From: Pontibacterium sp049599735
GTDB lineage: Bacteria > Pseudomonadota > Gammaproteobacteria > Pseudomonadales > Balneatricaceae
NCBI GenBank assembly: GCA_049599735.1
Contig: JBMYOX010000006.1
Coordinates: 1 to 64,000, forward strand
Reading direction: 5' to 3'
Length of the DNA: 64,000 nucleotides
Shown: positions 22,695-31,331 of the stretch, one piece after another
Layout of the letters: the number at the start of each line of letters is the position of its first letter
How positions within the stretch are numbered: position 1 is the first letter of the stretch
The notes under the pieces: generated by a model
What the model was told of the DNA's origin: nothing
Databases searched by the model: none
Seen by the model: only the letters and a program-made list of their open reading frames with translations
Program-made: the position numbers and the translations under genes

Positions 22695-25243
22695 TGGCAC
22701 GTGTCTATTCATTCCACGGCGGTATTCACCCACCGGAAAATAAACGTCAGTCTAATGGTGCGCCTATCAGACCGGCGCCTGTGCCTGAAACCCTGGTACT
22801 GCCGTTATCTCAGCATATAGGTTCACCTGCTGAGCCTTTGGTGAAGGTGGGTGATCGGGTGCTTAAGGGGCAATTGATTGCCGAGCCTATCGGGCGGATC
22901 AGTGCCAGTTTACACGCGCCAACCTCAGGCACGGTGTCTTCTATTGGTTTACAGCCGGTGCCCCATGCCTCGGGTATGGATGCCCCTTGTATTGTTATTA
23001 AAACCGATGGTCGGGATGAATGGGTCGAGCATCAGGGGCTGACGGATTACACCGCACTGAGTAAACCTGAGCTGATTAACTACGTACGCGGCTGCGGCAT
23101 TGCCGGTATGGGCGGGGCCGGTTTCCCCACGGATGTAAAATTACATCTGGGTGATGATCATATTGTTAATACACTGATTATCAATGCGGCTGAATGTGAG
23201 CCTTATATTACGGCAGATGATCTGCTGATGCGTGAACGTGCCGACCAGATTATTGGTGGCATTGAAGTGATCGCACACCTGTTGCAGCCCAGCCATATTA
23301 TGATTGGCATCGAGGATAATAAACCTCAGGCAATTCGTGCTATTGAAGAGGTGGTTCGCGGTCATCGGCTGAATATTGATGTGGTTGTGGTGCCTACCAA
23401 ATATCCATCGGGTGGTGAAAAACAGCTGATAAAACTGCTGACCGGTGTGGAGGTGCCCAGCGGGCGTATCCCTGCGGATGTGGGCATTGTCTGTCAGAAC
23501 GTGGGCACGACCAGTGCGATTTATCGGGCGGTGCACAACGGTGAGCCACTGATATCCCGGGTGGTGACTATTACGGGTGATGCGGTTGAAAATCCCCGGA
23601 ACCTGGAGGTGCTGATTGGCACCCCTTACCGCACGTTGCTGGATGCGGCGGGTGTGCATCGTGATGCGCTTTATCGTCTGGTAATGGGCGGCCCTATGAT
23701 GGGCTTCACCATGAAAAGTGAGGCAATACCGGTTATAAAAACCACGAACTGTATTATTGCCGCGACCCACGAAGAAATGCCACCGGCACCACCGGCACAA
23801 AGTTGTATCCGCTGTGGCATGTGTGAGCAGGTCTGCCCGGCTGAGCTTTTGCCCCAGCAGTTGTACTGGTTTGCCAAAGGTAAAGAATACGACAAGGCCA
23901 AACACCATAATTTGTTTGACTGTATTGAATGTGGTGCCTGCTCTTATGTCTGCCCCAGTAATATTCCGCTGGTGCAGTATTACCGCAATGCCAAGTCTGA
24001 AATTCGTAGCGAAGAAGCTGAAAAGCACAAAGCAGAACATGCCCGTGAACGTTTTGAAGCCCGCCAGGCACGTCTGGAACGGGAAAAAGTTGAAAAAGAA
24101 GAGCGTCGAAAAGCCCGTGCTGCAGAAGCAATGAAAGCCCAGGCGGCTAAGAAAAACAGCCTGTCTGCGACATCGGCTGTTGCAGTGGATGAGACTAAAG
24201 CACTTAAAACCGCTGCGGCGGTAGCGCGCACTAAGCTGAAAAAAGCCCAGAAGGCGGTTGATCTGGCGACAGAGGCGGGTGCTGACAATCTGCCGTTGCT
24301 GCAGGCTGAGTTAAAAGCAGCTGAGCAGGCCTCACAAGCCGCACAGGTTAAGTTAGAGCAGGCTGAAAAAGGGGCGGTTGTTAACACCGATGTGCCGGAT
24401 CTTAAGGCGCTTAAAACCGCGGCGGCCGTTGCCCGCACTAAGCTGAAAAAAGCACAGACTGCGCTTAAAACAGCCGAAGAAAAAGGTCAGGATGGCATTG
24501 AGCCGTTGCGTGATACCTTGAAAGTCTTAGAAGAAAAATCAGCCGCCGCAGAGCAGGCTTATGAAAAGGCGCAGTCGACTCCCGAACCTGCTGCGCCTGT
24601 ACTGGACAGCAAACAGCTTAAAACGGCAGCGGCTGTTGCCAGAACAAAACTGAAGCAGGCAGAAAAAGCCCTGTTAACGGCCCGTGATGCCGGTGAACCC
24701 GATGTGGCCGCGCTTGAGGCTAAAGTGACAGAATTGCAGGCCAAAGTGACTTCGACTCAGAAAGCCTTTGAGGCTGCAGAATCGGGTGCTTCAGCCTCAG
24801 TGGGTGGGCCTGTGGTTAATCTGGACGAACTTAAAGCCGACCGGGATAGTGCACGGGCTAAGTTTGAAAAGGCTCAGGCTGCCGCTAATATGGCGGCAGA
24901 AAAAGGGTTGCCAACCGCTGAGAAAATGAAAGCGGGTGTGGAAAAATTGCGCGGTAAATATGAAGCAGCTCGTCAGGCTTTTGAGGATGCCGCCCGGCCT
25001 GCGAAGCCAGGGGCTGATTTATCGGCCCTGAAAGCAGATATGGACTCAGCCGGTGCTAAAGTTAAAAAAGCCCGGGCGGCTGCACAAATGGCGGAAGAAA
25101 AAGGTCTGCCAACGGCTGATAAAATGAAAGCCGGTGTGGAAAAGCTGAATGCCAAGTACGAAGAAGCCCGACAAGCTTATGAACAGGCTGGTGGTATAAC
25201 CGAACCTCAGGCGCGGCCTGATCCTGTAACCCTGACTGAGTAA
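22694..25243 (+). CDS. rnfC: Electron transport complex subunit RnfC/RsxC with long repeat tail
   Basis: An 849-residue peripheral subunit that holds the NAD(H)/FMN site and two [4Fe-4S] clusters. The flavin/NAD domain has GMGGAGFPTDVK and NAAECEPYI. The clusters are at C371-C381 (CIRCGMCEQVC) and about 40 residues later (CIECGACSYVC). From about residue 445 it becomes charged and alanine-rich coiled coil. Three copies of LKTAAAVARTKLK begin at residues 504, 573 and 642 (69-residue period). Two copies of a second unit with MAAEKGLPTA or MAEEKGLPTA begin near 713 and 779 (66-residue period). Long alanine/lysine tails are known in enterobacterial RsxC, but this one is distinctly modular. Confidence 0.95.
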   Translation: MARVYSFHGGIHPPENKRQSNGAPIRPAPVPETLVLPLSQHIGSPAEPLVKVGDRVLKGQLIAEPIGRISASLHAPTSGTVSSIGLQPVPHASGMDAPCIVIKTDGRDEWVEHQGLTDYTALSKPELINYVRGCGIAGMGGAGFPTDVKLHLGDDHIVNTLIINAAECEPYITADDLLMRERADQIIGGIEVIAHLLQPSHIMIGIEDNKPQAIRAIEEVVRGHRLNIDVVVVPTKYPSGGEKQLIKLLTGVEVPSGRIPADVGIVCQNVGTTSAIYRAVHNGEPLISRVVTITGDAVENPRNLEVLIGTPYRTLLDAAGVHRDALYRLVMGGPMMGFTMKSEAIPVIKTTNCIIAATHEEMPPAPPAQSCIRCGMCEQVCPAELLPQQLYWFAKGKEYDKAKHHNLFDCIECGACSYVCPSNIPLVQYYRNAKSEIRSEEAEKHKAEHARERFEARQARLEREKVEKEERRKARAAEAMKAQAAKKNSLSATSAVAVDETKALKTAAAVARTKLKKAQKAVDLATEAGADNLPLLQAELKAAEQASQAAQVKLEQAEKGAVVNTDVPDLKALKTAAAVARTKLKKAQTALKTAEEKGQDGIEPLRDTLKVLEEKSAAAEQAYEKAQSTPEPAAPVLDSKQLKTAAAVARTKLKQAEKALLTARDAGEPDVAALEAKVTELQAKVTSTQKAFEAAESGASASVGGPVVNLDELKADRDSARAKFEKAQAAANMAAEKGLPTAEKMKAGVEKLRGKYEAARQAFEDAARPAKPGADLSALKADMDSAGAKVKKARAAAQMAEEKGLPTADKMKAGVEKLNAKYEEARQAYEQAGGITEPQARPDPVTLTE

Positions 25244-25257
25244 GGACCGACTGACTG

Positions 25258-26313
25258 ATGGCTTTAATTCGATCCAGTTCTCCCCACCTGCATAAGGTCA
25301 ACCATACCGGCCGGGTGATGCGTCTGGTGTTACTTGCAACACTGCCGGGCCTGCTGGCGATGACCTTCTTTTTTGGCTGGGGAACCCTGATCAATGTGAT
25401 TTGGGCATCCCTGCTGGCGGTGGGTTTTGAAACAGCTATGCTATTGCTGCGAAAGCGCCCTCTGGATTTTTATCTGAAGGATTACAGCGCGGTTGTCACT
25501 GCGGTGCTGTTAGGTCTGGCCCTGCCACCCTTTGCGCCCTGGTGGGTGACTCTGGTGGGTGTTTTTGTGGCCATTGTGATTGCAAAACACCTTTATGGTG
25601 GCCTGGGACAGAACCCGTTTAACCCGGCTATGGTGGCCTATGCGCTGCTGCTGATCTCTTTCCCGGTCCCTATGACAAGCTGGACCGCGCCATTTATGCT
25701 GGCCGATGCCGACAGTGGACGAGCTGTACTGGGCTTGTTTGATACACTGAGGCTTATTTTTGGCAGTGTGGACATAAGCCTGATTGACAATTATACCAGC
25801 GCCACGCCGCTGGATGTGATGCGACACCGTGCGGGCCTTACCACAGAGGAAGCCTGGCGGCAGGTGCCTGTGCTGGCCAGTGGTATTGGTGCCTGGCATG
25901 CGGTCAGTGCGGCTTATATGATGGGCGGTATTTTCCTGCTTTATCACAAGATATTTACCTGGCATACACCGGTGGCCGTTCTGGTCTCTCTGGGACTTTT
26001 ATCCAGTGTGTTTTTTGCAGTATCACCGGATGTCTACGCCGATCCCTTTTTCCACCTGACGGTGGGTGGCACGATGCTGGCTGCGTTTTTTATCGCAACC
26101 GACCCGGTTACCGCAGCGACCAGTAACAAAGGAAAAATCTATTATGGCGTGGGTATTGGTGTGCTGGTTTATGTGATCCGTACCTGGGGTGCTTACCCGG
26201 ATGCTGTTGCGTTTGCTGTGCTGTTAATGAACCTGACAGCGCCTTTTATTGATCAGTATACGCAGCCACGTACTTATGGACACGCCAGGGCAAACCGGGG
26301 CCAGAAGGGATAA
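25258..26313 (+). CDS. rnfD: Electron transport complex subunit RnfD/RsxD
   Basis: A 351-residue membrane subunit related to NqrB. It has about nine to ten helices and the conserved segment GGLGQNPFNPAMVAYA. The flavinylation site lies in YTSATPLDVM, where the threonine carries FMN bound by a phosphoester bond. It precedes rnfG by two bases, and a late motif FIATDPVTAATSNKGK is typical of the family. Part of the ion- or redox-driven Rnf complex. Confidence 0.96.
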   Translation: MALIRSSSPHLHKVNHTGRVMRLVLLATLPGLLAMTFFFGWGTLINVIWASLLAVGFETAMLLLRKRPLDFYLKDYSAVVTAVLLGLALPPFAPWWVTLVGVFVAIVIAKHLYGGLGQNPFNPAMVAYALLLISFPVPMTSWTAPFMLADADSGRAVLGLFDTLRLIFGSVDISLIDNYTSATPLDVMRHRAGLTTEEAWRQVPVLASGIGAWHAVSAAYMMGGIFLLYHKIFTWHTPVAVLVSLGLLSSVFFAVSPDVYADPFFHLTVGGTMLAAFFIATDPVTAATSNKGKIYYGVGIGVLVYVIRTWGAYPDAVAFAVLLMNLTAPFIDQYTQPRTYGHARANRGQKG

Positions 26314-26315
26314 TC

Positions 26316-26954
26316 ATGAAAGAAATTTTTTCAGCGATCCGCAGTAGTACGCTGGGTATTACTTTATTTGCCATTGTTACCGCCGGACTGATTGCGATTA
26401 CTCAGGTAAGCACTGAAGACCTGATTATAAAGAATGAGCGTGAAGCACGGGCCAGGGCTTTGTACGAAATTATTCCTCGTGACCGCATTGATAACGAGAT
26501 GCTGGATGACCGGGTTGCCTTTGTTGCGCCTGAACTATTGGGCCATGGGCAACCGACGGATGCTTACCGCGCCCGGCGTAATGGTCAGGTAGTCGCCGTG
26601 ATTATGCCGGTGATTGCACCTGATGGTTACAGTGGAGCCATTAACTTAATTGTAGGCATTAACCGTAACGGTACGATTGCGGGTGTCCGGGTCTTATCCC
26701 ATAAAGAAACACCAGGGCTGGGTGATAAGGTGGATCTGAAGAAATCTGACTGGATACTGAGTTTTAATGGGCAAAGCCGGGATGGTGAACAGGATAAAAG
26801 CTGGGCTGTACAAAAAGATGGTGGCCGCTTTGATCAGTTCACCGGTGCAACGATTACACCACGTGCGGTGGTTTCAGCAACGGGTCGTGCGCTCGCATAT
26901 TTTGACCTGAATAAAGTGGCACTTCTGGGCTCATCAACAGGGGAGACAAACTAA
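26316..26954 (+). CDS. rnfG: Electron transport complex subunit RnfG/RsxG
   Basis: A 212-residue protein with an N-terminal membrane anchor (about 13-30) and a periplasmic FMN-binding domain. Conserved HKETPGLGDKV and the covalent flavin site FTGATITPRAVV are present; the threonine of the latter takes the FMN. Its stop overlaps the rnfE start. Confidence 0.95.
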   Translation: MKEIFSAIRSSTLGITLFAIVTAGLIAITQVSTEDLIIKNEREARARALYEIIPRDRIDNEMLDDRVAFVAPELLGHGQPTDAYRARRNGQVVAVIMPVIAPDGYSGAINLIVGINRNGTIAGVRVLSHKETPGLGDKVDLKKSDWILSFNGQSRDGEQDKSWAVQKDGGRFDQFTGATITPRAVVSATGRALAYFDLNKVALLGSSTGETN

Positions 26955-27655
26955 TGTCCACTGATGTTAAAAAAATCACCCTGGACGGTCTCTGGCACAA
27001 TAACCCGGCGTTGGTACAGTTGCTGGGGTTATGTCCGCTGCTGGCGGTGACCGGCTCGGTGGTTAATGCGCTGGGCCTGGGGCTGGCCAGTACGCTGGTG
27101 CTGCTGGGCTCTAACCTGACCATTTCAGCGTTCCGGAAGTTTGTGCCTGAATCGGTACGTCTGCCGGTATTTGTGATGATTATTGCGGCTTTTGTAACCT
27201 CAATTGAGCTGCTGATGCAGGCCTTTACGTATGAGCTGTACCAGATACTGGGTATCTTTATTCCACTGATTGTTACCAACTGCGCCATTATGGGCCGTGC
27301 GGATGCCTTTGCCTGTAAAAACCCGGTACCGGCGGCCGCACTGGACGGCTTGATGATGGGCACGGGTTTTACCATTGTACTTTGTTTGCTGGGCGCTATG
27401 AGAGAAAGCCTGGGTTCCGGTACATTGTTTGCCAATATGCAGCTGTTGTTTGGTGCGCAGGCCGAAAGCTGGAAAATTGTGCTGATTGATGATTACAGTG
27501 GTTTCCTGTTTGCCGTGCTGCCACCAGGTGCGTTTGTGGGCATGGGATTGCTGATAGCGATAAAAAATATTATTGATACCCGCCTGAAAGCAAGAAAAGC
27601 ACAAAACACAATGGTTGAAAAAGTTGAGCGGCAACGGGTGCGCGTAACGGGCTGA
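26954..27655 (+). CDS. rnfE: Electron transport complex subunit RnfE/RsxE
   Basis: A 233-residue membrane subunit homologous to RnfA. It has the mirror motifs NNPALVQLLGLCPLLAVT and IVTNCAIMGRADAFA, with cysteines for the shared iron-sulfur site. It is the last rnf gene. In many gammaproteobacteria nth follows directly; here two signalling genes lie in between. Confidence 0.95.
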   Translation: MSTDVKKITLDGLWHNNPALVQLLGLCPLLAVTGSVVNALGLGLASTLVLLGSNLTISAFRKFVPESVRLPVFVMIIAAFVTSIELLMQAFTYELYQILGIFIPLIVTNCAIMGRADAFACKNPVPAAALDGLMMGTGFTIVLCLLGAMRESLGSGTLFANMQLLFGAQAESWKIVLIDDYSGFLFAVLPPGAFVGMGLLIAIKNIIDTRLKARKAQNTMVEKVERQRVRVTG

Positions 27656-27760
27656 TAGGCAGCTTTTACAGATCGGGGCGTGCTCAGGATATACTTGCGG
27701 CCATTTTAAACCGGTTATTGTCTTAACCCCTAAGATCCGATAGGCTGAAACTTCCCTGCA

Positions 27761-27784
27761 ATTCGCCGCACTATTCGCCGCACT
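27761..27784 (+). repeat. Tandem 12-bp duplication
   Basis: ATTCGCCGCACT is present twice in tandem, ending 14 bases before the ATG of the receiver-CheC gene. It may be a simple slippage event or a protein-binding repeat. Confidence 0.8.
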
Positions 27785-27798
27785 AATGGAGTCTTGGT

Positions 27799-28782
27799 AT
27801 GAGCAATCCCATACCGGTTGTGATCTGTGATGATTCAGGTGTGGCGCGCGGGCAGATGGCCAGGGCGCTGAGCCACTGGAACGTTGAAATTACCTTTGCC
27901 GGGCATGGCCTGCACGCACTGGAGGCCATACGCGCGGGTAAGGGTGATGTGATGTTTCTGGATCTGAATATGCCGATCATGGACGGTTATCAGGTGCTGG
28001 AGCGTATCCGCAGTGATGACTTACCCACTTTGGTGATTGTTGTGTCCAGCGATATTCAGCCAGAGGCCCGGGAACAGGTACTGAGCCTGGGGGCACTGGA
28101 TTTTATCCAGAAACCTTTTTATGCAGAAACCGTCTCTGAAGTGCTGAAGCGTTTTGGGCTGCTGAGTGAGCTGGCAGGCGAATCGGCAACTTATGCGGAC
28201 AAATCTGCTATTGTGACCCTGCCCGATTATTACCAGGAAATCGCTAATGTGGCGATGGGACGTGCAGGCGATCGTCTGGCACGGTTTTTAAACACCTTTG
28301 TTCACCTCCCTATTCCTGATGTGAAAACGGTCAGCTATGCTGAATTACAGGCAAAGCTAAAAGCATCTGCTGAGCGGGACCTGCATATTATCTCTCAGGG
28401 TTTTGTGGGCTCAGGCCTGGCGGGAGAAGCGATGTTATCGCTGCCTCAGGATAGTTTCCAGCTACTGGCCGGGCTGCTGAATATTGAGTACCGCCCGACG
28501 GATGAACTGGAAAACGAACTCCTGATGGATGTGGCTAATATTCTGATTGGTGCTTTCTTACAATCTTTTTCCTGGCAGCTCAATATTGAGTTCAGTTGTG
28601 GCATTCCGGTTATTTTACCGCCGCTGTGGAAATTGCCCGCCAGTTCTGAGCCCTGGGATCAGACGTTAAGCATAACGATTGAATACGGGTTGCTGGAAGA
28701 TCGGCAGGTAAGCTGTGAGCTGATGCTGATTTTCAGTGAAGATTCTCTGCCTGCGCTGCAAACGTTGAGTGATTATTTTTGA
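27799..28782 (+). CDS. Response regulator with CheC/CheX-type phosphatase domain
   Basis: A 327-residue cytoplasmic protein. Residues 6-120 are a receiver domain, with acidic pair DD near the start, phospho-acceptor Asp55 (FLDLNMP) and the lysine in FIQKPF. The second half is a CheC-like domain with both family motifs, D-YYQ-E-IA-N in one helix and E-LLM-D-VA-N in the other. In CheC such helices dephosphorylate receiver aspartates. A fused protein could thus reset its own or a partner receiver. It overlaps the next gene, a diguanylate cyclase, by one base (TGATG), so the two probably form one signalling unit. Confidence 0.82.
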   Translation: MSNPIPVVICDDSGVARGQMARALSHWNVEITFAGHGLHALEAIRAGKGDVMFLDLNMPIMDGYQVLERIRSDDLPTLVIVVSSDIQPEAREQVLSLGALDFIQKPFYAETVSEVLKRFGLLSELAGESATYADKSAIVTLPDYYQEIANVAMGRAGDRLARFLNTFVHLPIPDVKTVSYAELQAKLKASAERDLHIISQGFVGSGLAGEAMLSLPQDSFQLLAGLLNIEYRPTDELENELLMDVANILIGAFLQSFSWQLNIEFSCGIPVILPPLWKLPASSEPWDQTLSITIEYGLLEDRQVSCELMLIFSEDSLPALQTLSDYF

Positions 28783-29750
28783 TGGATGCGAATAAACAGA
28801 CACTCAGTATTGAAGAGGTCCACTGGCACCTGGGGTTGTTGCAAAACCTGGATGTGGGTCTGATTGTGATGGACCATCAGTATCAGGTTCACCTCTGGAA
28901 CAGCTTTATGTCCAATCATTCGGGCATAGGGCCTGCGAAAATACGGGAAAACTCCATTTTTGAGCTGTTTCCTGAATTACCGGCGGGCTGGTTGCGGCGT
29001 AAGCTGGATACGGTTTTTCAGCTTAAAAGCCCGGTTTATATTACCTGGGAGCAGCGCCCTTACCTTTTTGAGTTTAAAAGCCACCGGCCGATTACCGGCC
29101 CGGCTTCACTGATGTATCAGAACATAACTATGATTCCACTGACTTCGCCTTCAGGCGAAGTCGATTATGTGGGTATTATTATTTATGACGTTACTGATAC
29201 TGCGGAAAATAAGCTGGCATTACAGGATGTCAATGTTCAGCTTCAGAGCCTGAGCCGGGAGGACCGGCTGACGGGGCTTTTCAACCGGGGGCACTGGGAA
29301 GAATGCCTGGAGCGGGAGCTGAATCGCTACCTGCGTACTTATGAGCCTTGTACACTGATTATGCTGGATATCGACCACTTTAAAGCGGTTAACGATACTT
29401 ATGGTCACCCGGCGGGTGATGAAGTCATACGCCGGGTTGCAGCCATGCTTTTACAGCATGCCCGTAAAACCGATATAGTGGGGCGTTATGGCGGGGAAGA
29501 GTTTGGTATTATTCTGACCAGTACTAACACCCGTCAGGCCGGAATTGTTGCAGAGCGAATGCGCCAGGCTATTGAGATGATGGAAGTGGAATACGAACAA
29601 CTCAGCATGGCAGTTACGATCAGCCTGGGGCTGGCCGAGTTGCAGCCGGATATCCTGGATCATGAACAGTGGATTACCCAGGCGGATAATGCCCTTTATA
29701 AATCTAAGGAAAAGGGCCGTAATCAATATAATATTTATGCCGGGGAATGA
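28782..29750 (+). CDS. PAS-like sensor diguanylate cyclase
   Basis: A 322-residue protein without membrane helices. Residues 15-145 look like a PAS domain (LDVGLIVMDHQYQVHLWN and later VDYVGIIIYDVTD). Residues 160-320 are a GGDEF domain with metal-site DIDHFKAVNDTYGH and the active motif GGEEF at 237-241. An inhibitory RxxD site (RKTD) lies exactly five residues before it. It should make c-di-GMP with product inhibition. The ATG at 28782 overlaps the stop of the receiver-CheC gene. It sits between rnfE and nth. Confidence 0.9.
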   Translation: MDANKQTLSIEEVHWHLGLLQNLDVGLIVMDHQYQVHLWNSFMSNHSGIGPAKIRENSIFELFPELPAGWLRRKLDTVFQLKSPVYITWEQRPYLFEFKSHRPITGPASLMYQNITMIPLTSPSGEVDYVGIIIYDVTDTAENKLALQDVNVQLQSLSREDRLTGLFNRGHWEECLERELNRYLRTYEPCTLIMLDIDHFKAVNDTYGHPAGDEVIRRVAAMLLQHARKTDIVGRYGGEEFGIILTSTNTRQAGIVAERMRQAIEMMEVEYEQLSMAVTISLGLAELQPDILDHEQWITQADNALYKSKEKGRNQYNIYAGE

Positions 29751-29824
29751 GCAGGCCCGGGTGCCGCATATAATGCCTGACCTGCTTTCCTTGTATTGTA
29801 ATTTACCCTGCCGTTAATACCTGA

Positions 29825-30469
29825 ATGAATAAAAAAAAACGTCACGAAATTTTTGCCCGTTTGCAGGCAGATAACCCGAACCCGACCACAGAGCTTGAGT
29901 ACAGCACCACTTTTGAATTACTGATTGCCGTTATTCTGTCTGCCCAGGCCACCGATGTGGGTGTGAATAAAGCGACCCGTAAGTTATACCCTGTCGCCAA
30001 TACCCCCCGGGCGATTTATGCACTGGGTGTTGACGGTCTGAAAACATACATTAAAACCATCGGGCTGTTTAATTCAAAAGCGGAAAATGTCATTAAAACC
30101 TGTCGGATGCTAATCGATCTGCATCAGGGGCAGGTGCCTGAAACCCGCGAAGCTCTGGAAGCTTTGCCGGGTGTGGGGCGTAAAACAGCGAATGTGGTTT
30201 TAAATACGGCCTTCGGGCAACCTGCTATGGCGGTTGATACACATATTTTCAGGGTCTCTAATCGTACGCGTATTGCACCGGGAAAAAATGTGAATGAAGT
30301 AGAGCAAAAGCTACTGCGCTTTGTGCCTGAAGAGTATCTTCAGGATGCTCATCATTGGCTGATTTTGCTGGGGCGTTATGTTTGTACCGCACGTAAGCCC
30401 AAATGTGGAGCTTGTCTTATTGAAGACCTGTGTGAGTATAAAGATAAAACAGATTATGATTCTGAGTGA
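29825..30469 (+). CDS. nth: Endonuclease III
   Basis: This 214-residue DNA glycosylase/AP lyase removes oxidised pyrimidines. The helix-hairpin-helix LPGVGRKTANVVL holds the catalytic lysine and VDTHIFRVSNR the catalytic aspartate. The [4Fe-4S] cluster cysteines follow C-X6-C-X2-C-X5-C in CTARKPKCGACLIEDLC. It is commonly the last gene of rsx operons, and the order is kept here apart from the two inserted signalling genes. Confidence 0.97.
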   Translation: MNKKKRHEIFARLQADNPNPTTELEYSTTFELLIAVILSAQATDVGVNKATRKLYPVANTPRAIYALGVDGLKTYIKTIGLFNSKAENVIKTCRMLIDLHQGQVPETREALEALPGVGRKTANVVLNTAFGQPAMAVDTHIFRVSNRTRIAPGKNVNEVEQKLLRFVPEEYLQDAHHWLILLGRYVCTARKPKCGACLIEDLCEYKDKTDYDSE

Positions 30470-30614
30470 TTTTTAATTCGCAATAAAGGCAAGGGCTTGT
30501 GTGCGTCAGTCTTTGAAGCGGTAGTTAATACCGATAAGAGTGGGCACAAAAGGGAAGCAGGCAAGTCTAACCCACCTCCCGTTGGGCTTTAAATTCGGGC
30601 TCAGGGCCTTGCGT

Positions 30615-31196
30615 TTAGCGTGGCTCGCGAGCCATCGTATAAAATTCCTGATTAGCTTGCATGGCTGTGATAATCGCCATTCGATTGGAAAGACCAAAAA
30701 AAGCCGTAACACCCGCGATATCCCAGATATCCTCATCATCGTATCCGTGTGAATAAAGAACCTGGTAATCATCCTGACTAATAAGCTCGGGTGACCGGGA
30801 TAACGTCATCGCAAACTCCAGCATTGCTTTCTGGCGTTCGGATATAGGTGTATGAAGATAATTAATAGCAATCTGGTCGGCAAGTAACGGGTCTTTAGCA
30901 AAAATACGCAACAGCGCACCGTGGGCGATCACACAGTACTGGCAACCATTGGCCGCACTGGTTGCCACGATAATCATCTCTTTTTCAGCGGGTGTTAGAG
31001 TGCTTTCCTCGCGCTCCATAATTGCATCGTGATAACTGAAGAAAGCTCTGAATTCAGCGGGGCGGTGGGCCAGCGTAAGAAAGACATTGGGGATAAACCC
31101 GGCTTTTTCCTGGACAGCCAGAATACGCTGTTGAATATCTTCGGGCAGGGTATTTAATTCTGGTACGGGATAACGGCTGATATCGGGCTGATTCAT
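30615..31196 (-). CDS. AhpD-like peroxidase-related protein
   Basis: A 193-residue carboxymuconolactone decarboxylase/AhpD-fold protein. The redox site is GCQYCVIAHG with Cys85, Cys88 and His92, and an upstream glutamate lies in AEKEMIIV. Members reduce peroxides or serve as disulfide reductants. I chose the ATG at 31196 because AGG is placed well before it and the first residues then match the family (MNQPDISRYPVPE). It is divergent from the GlxA-type regulator at 31332, which may control it. Confidence 0.85.
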   Translation of the reverse strand: MNQPDISRYPVPELNTLPEDIQQRILAVQEKAGFIPNVFLTLAHRPAEFRAFFSYHDAIMEREESTLTPAEKEMIIVATSAANGCQYCVIAHGALLRIFAKDPLLADQIAINYLHTPISERQKAMLEFAMTLSRSPELISQDDYQVLYSHGYDDEDIWDIAGVTAFFGLSNRMAIITAMQANQEFYTMAREPR

Positions 31197-31331
31197 ATTT
31201 CTACCTGTTTGATGCTTATTGACTATATTGTTGAGCGTTTTGATTTTAAAAGCGATGAATGCCATCCTATCAAGTCAAAGCGATCATAATCAGTCAGCTG
31301 AACGACAAATTACGCGCAAAACAGGTCATTT

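Noticed and set aside
23141..24040. A 299-codon frame on the minus strand inside rnfC
   Set aside because: It lies wholly opposite the clear rnfC frame and encodes a His/Asn/Thr-rich chance product.
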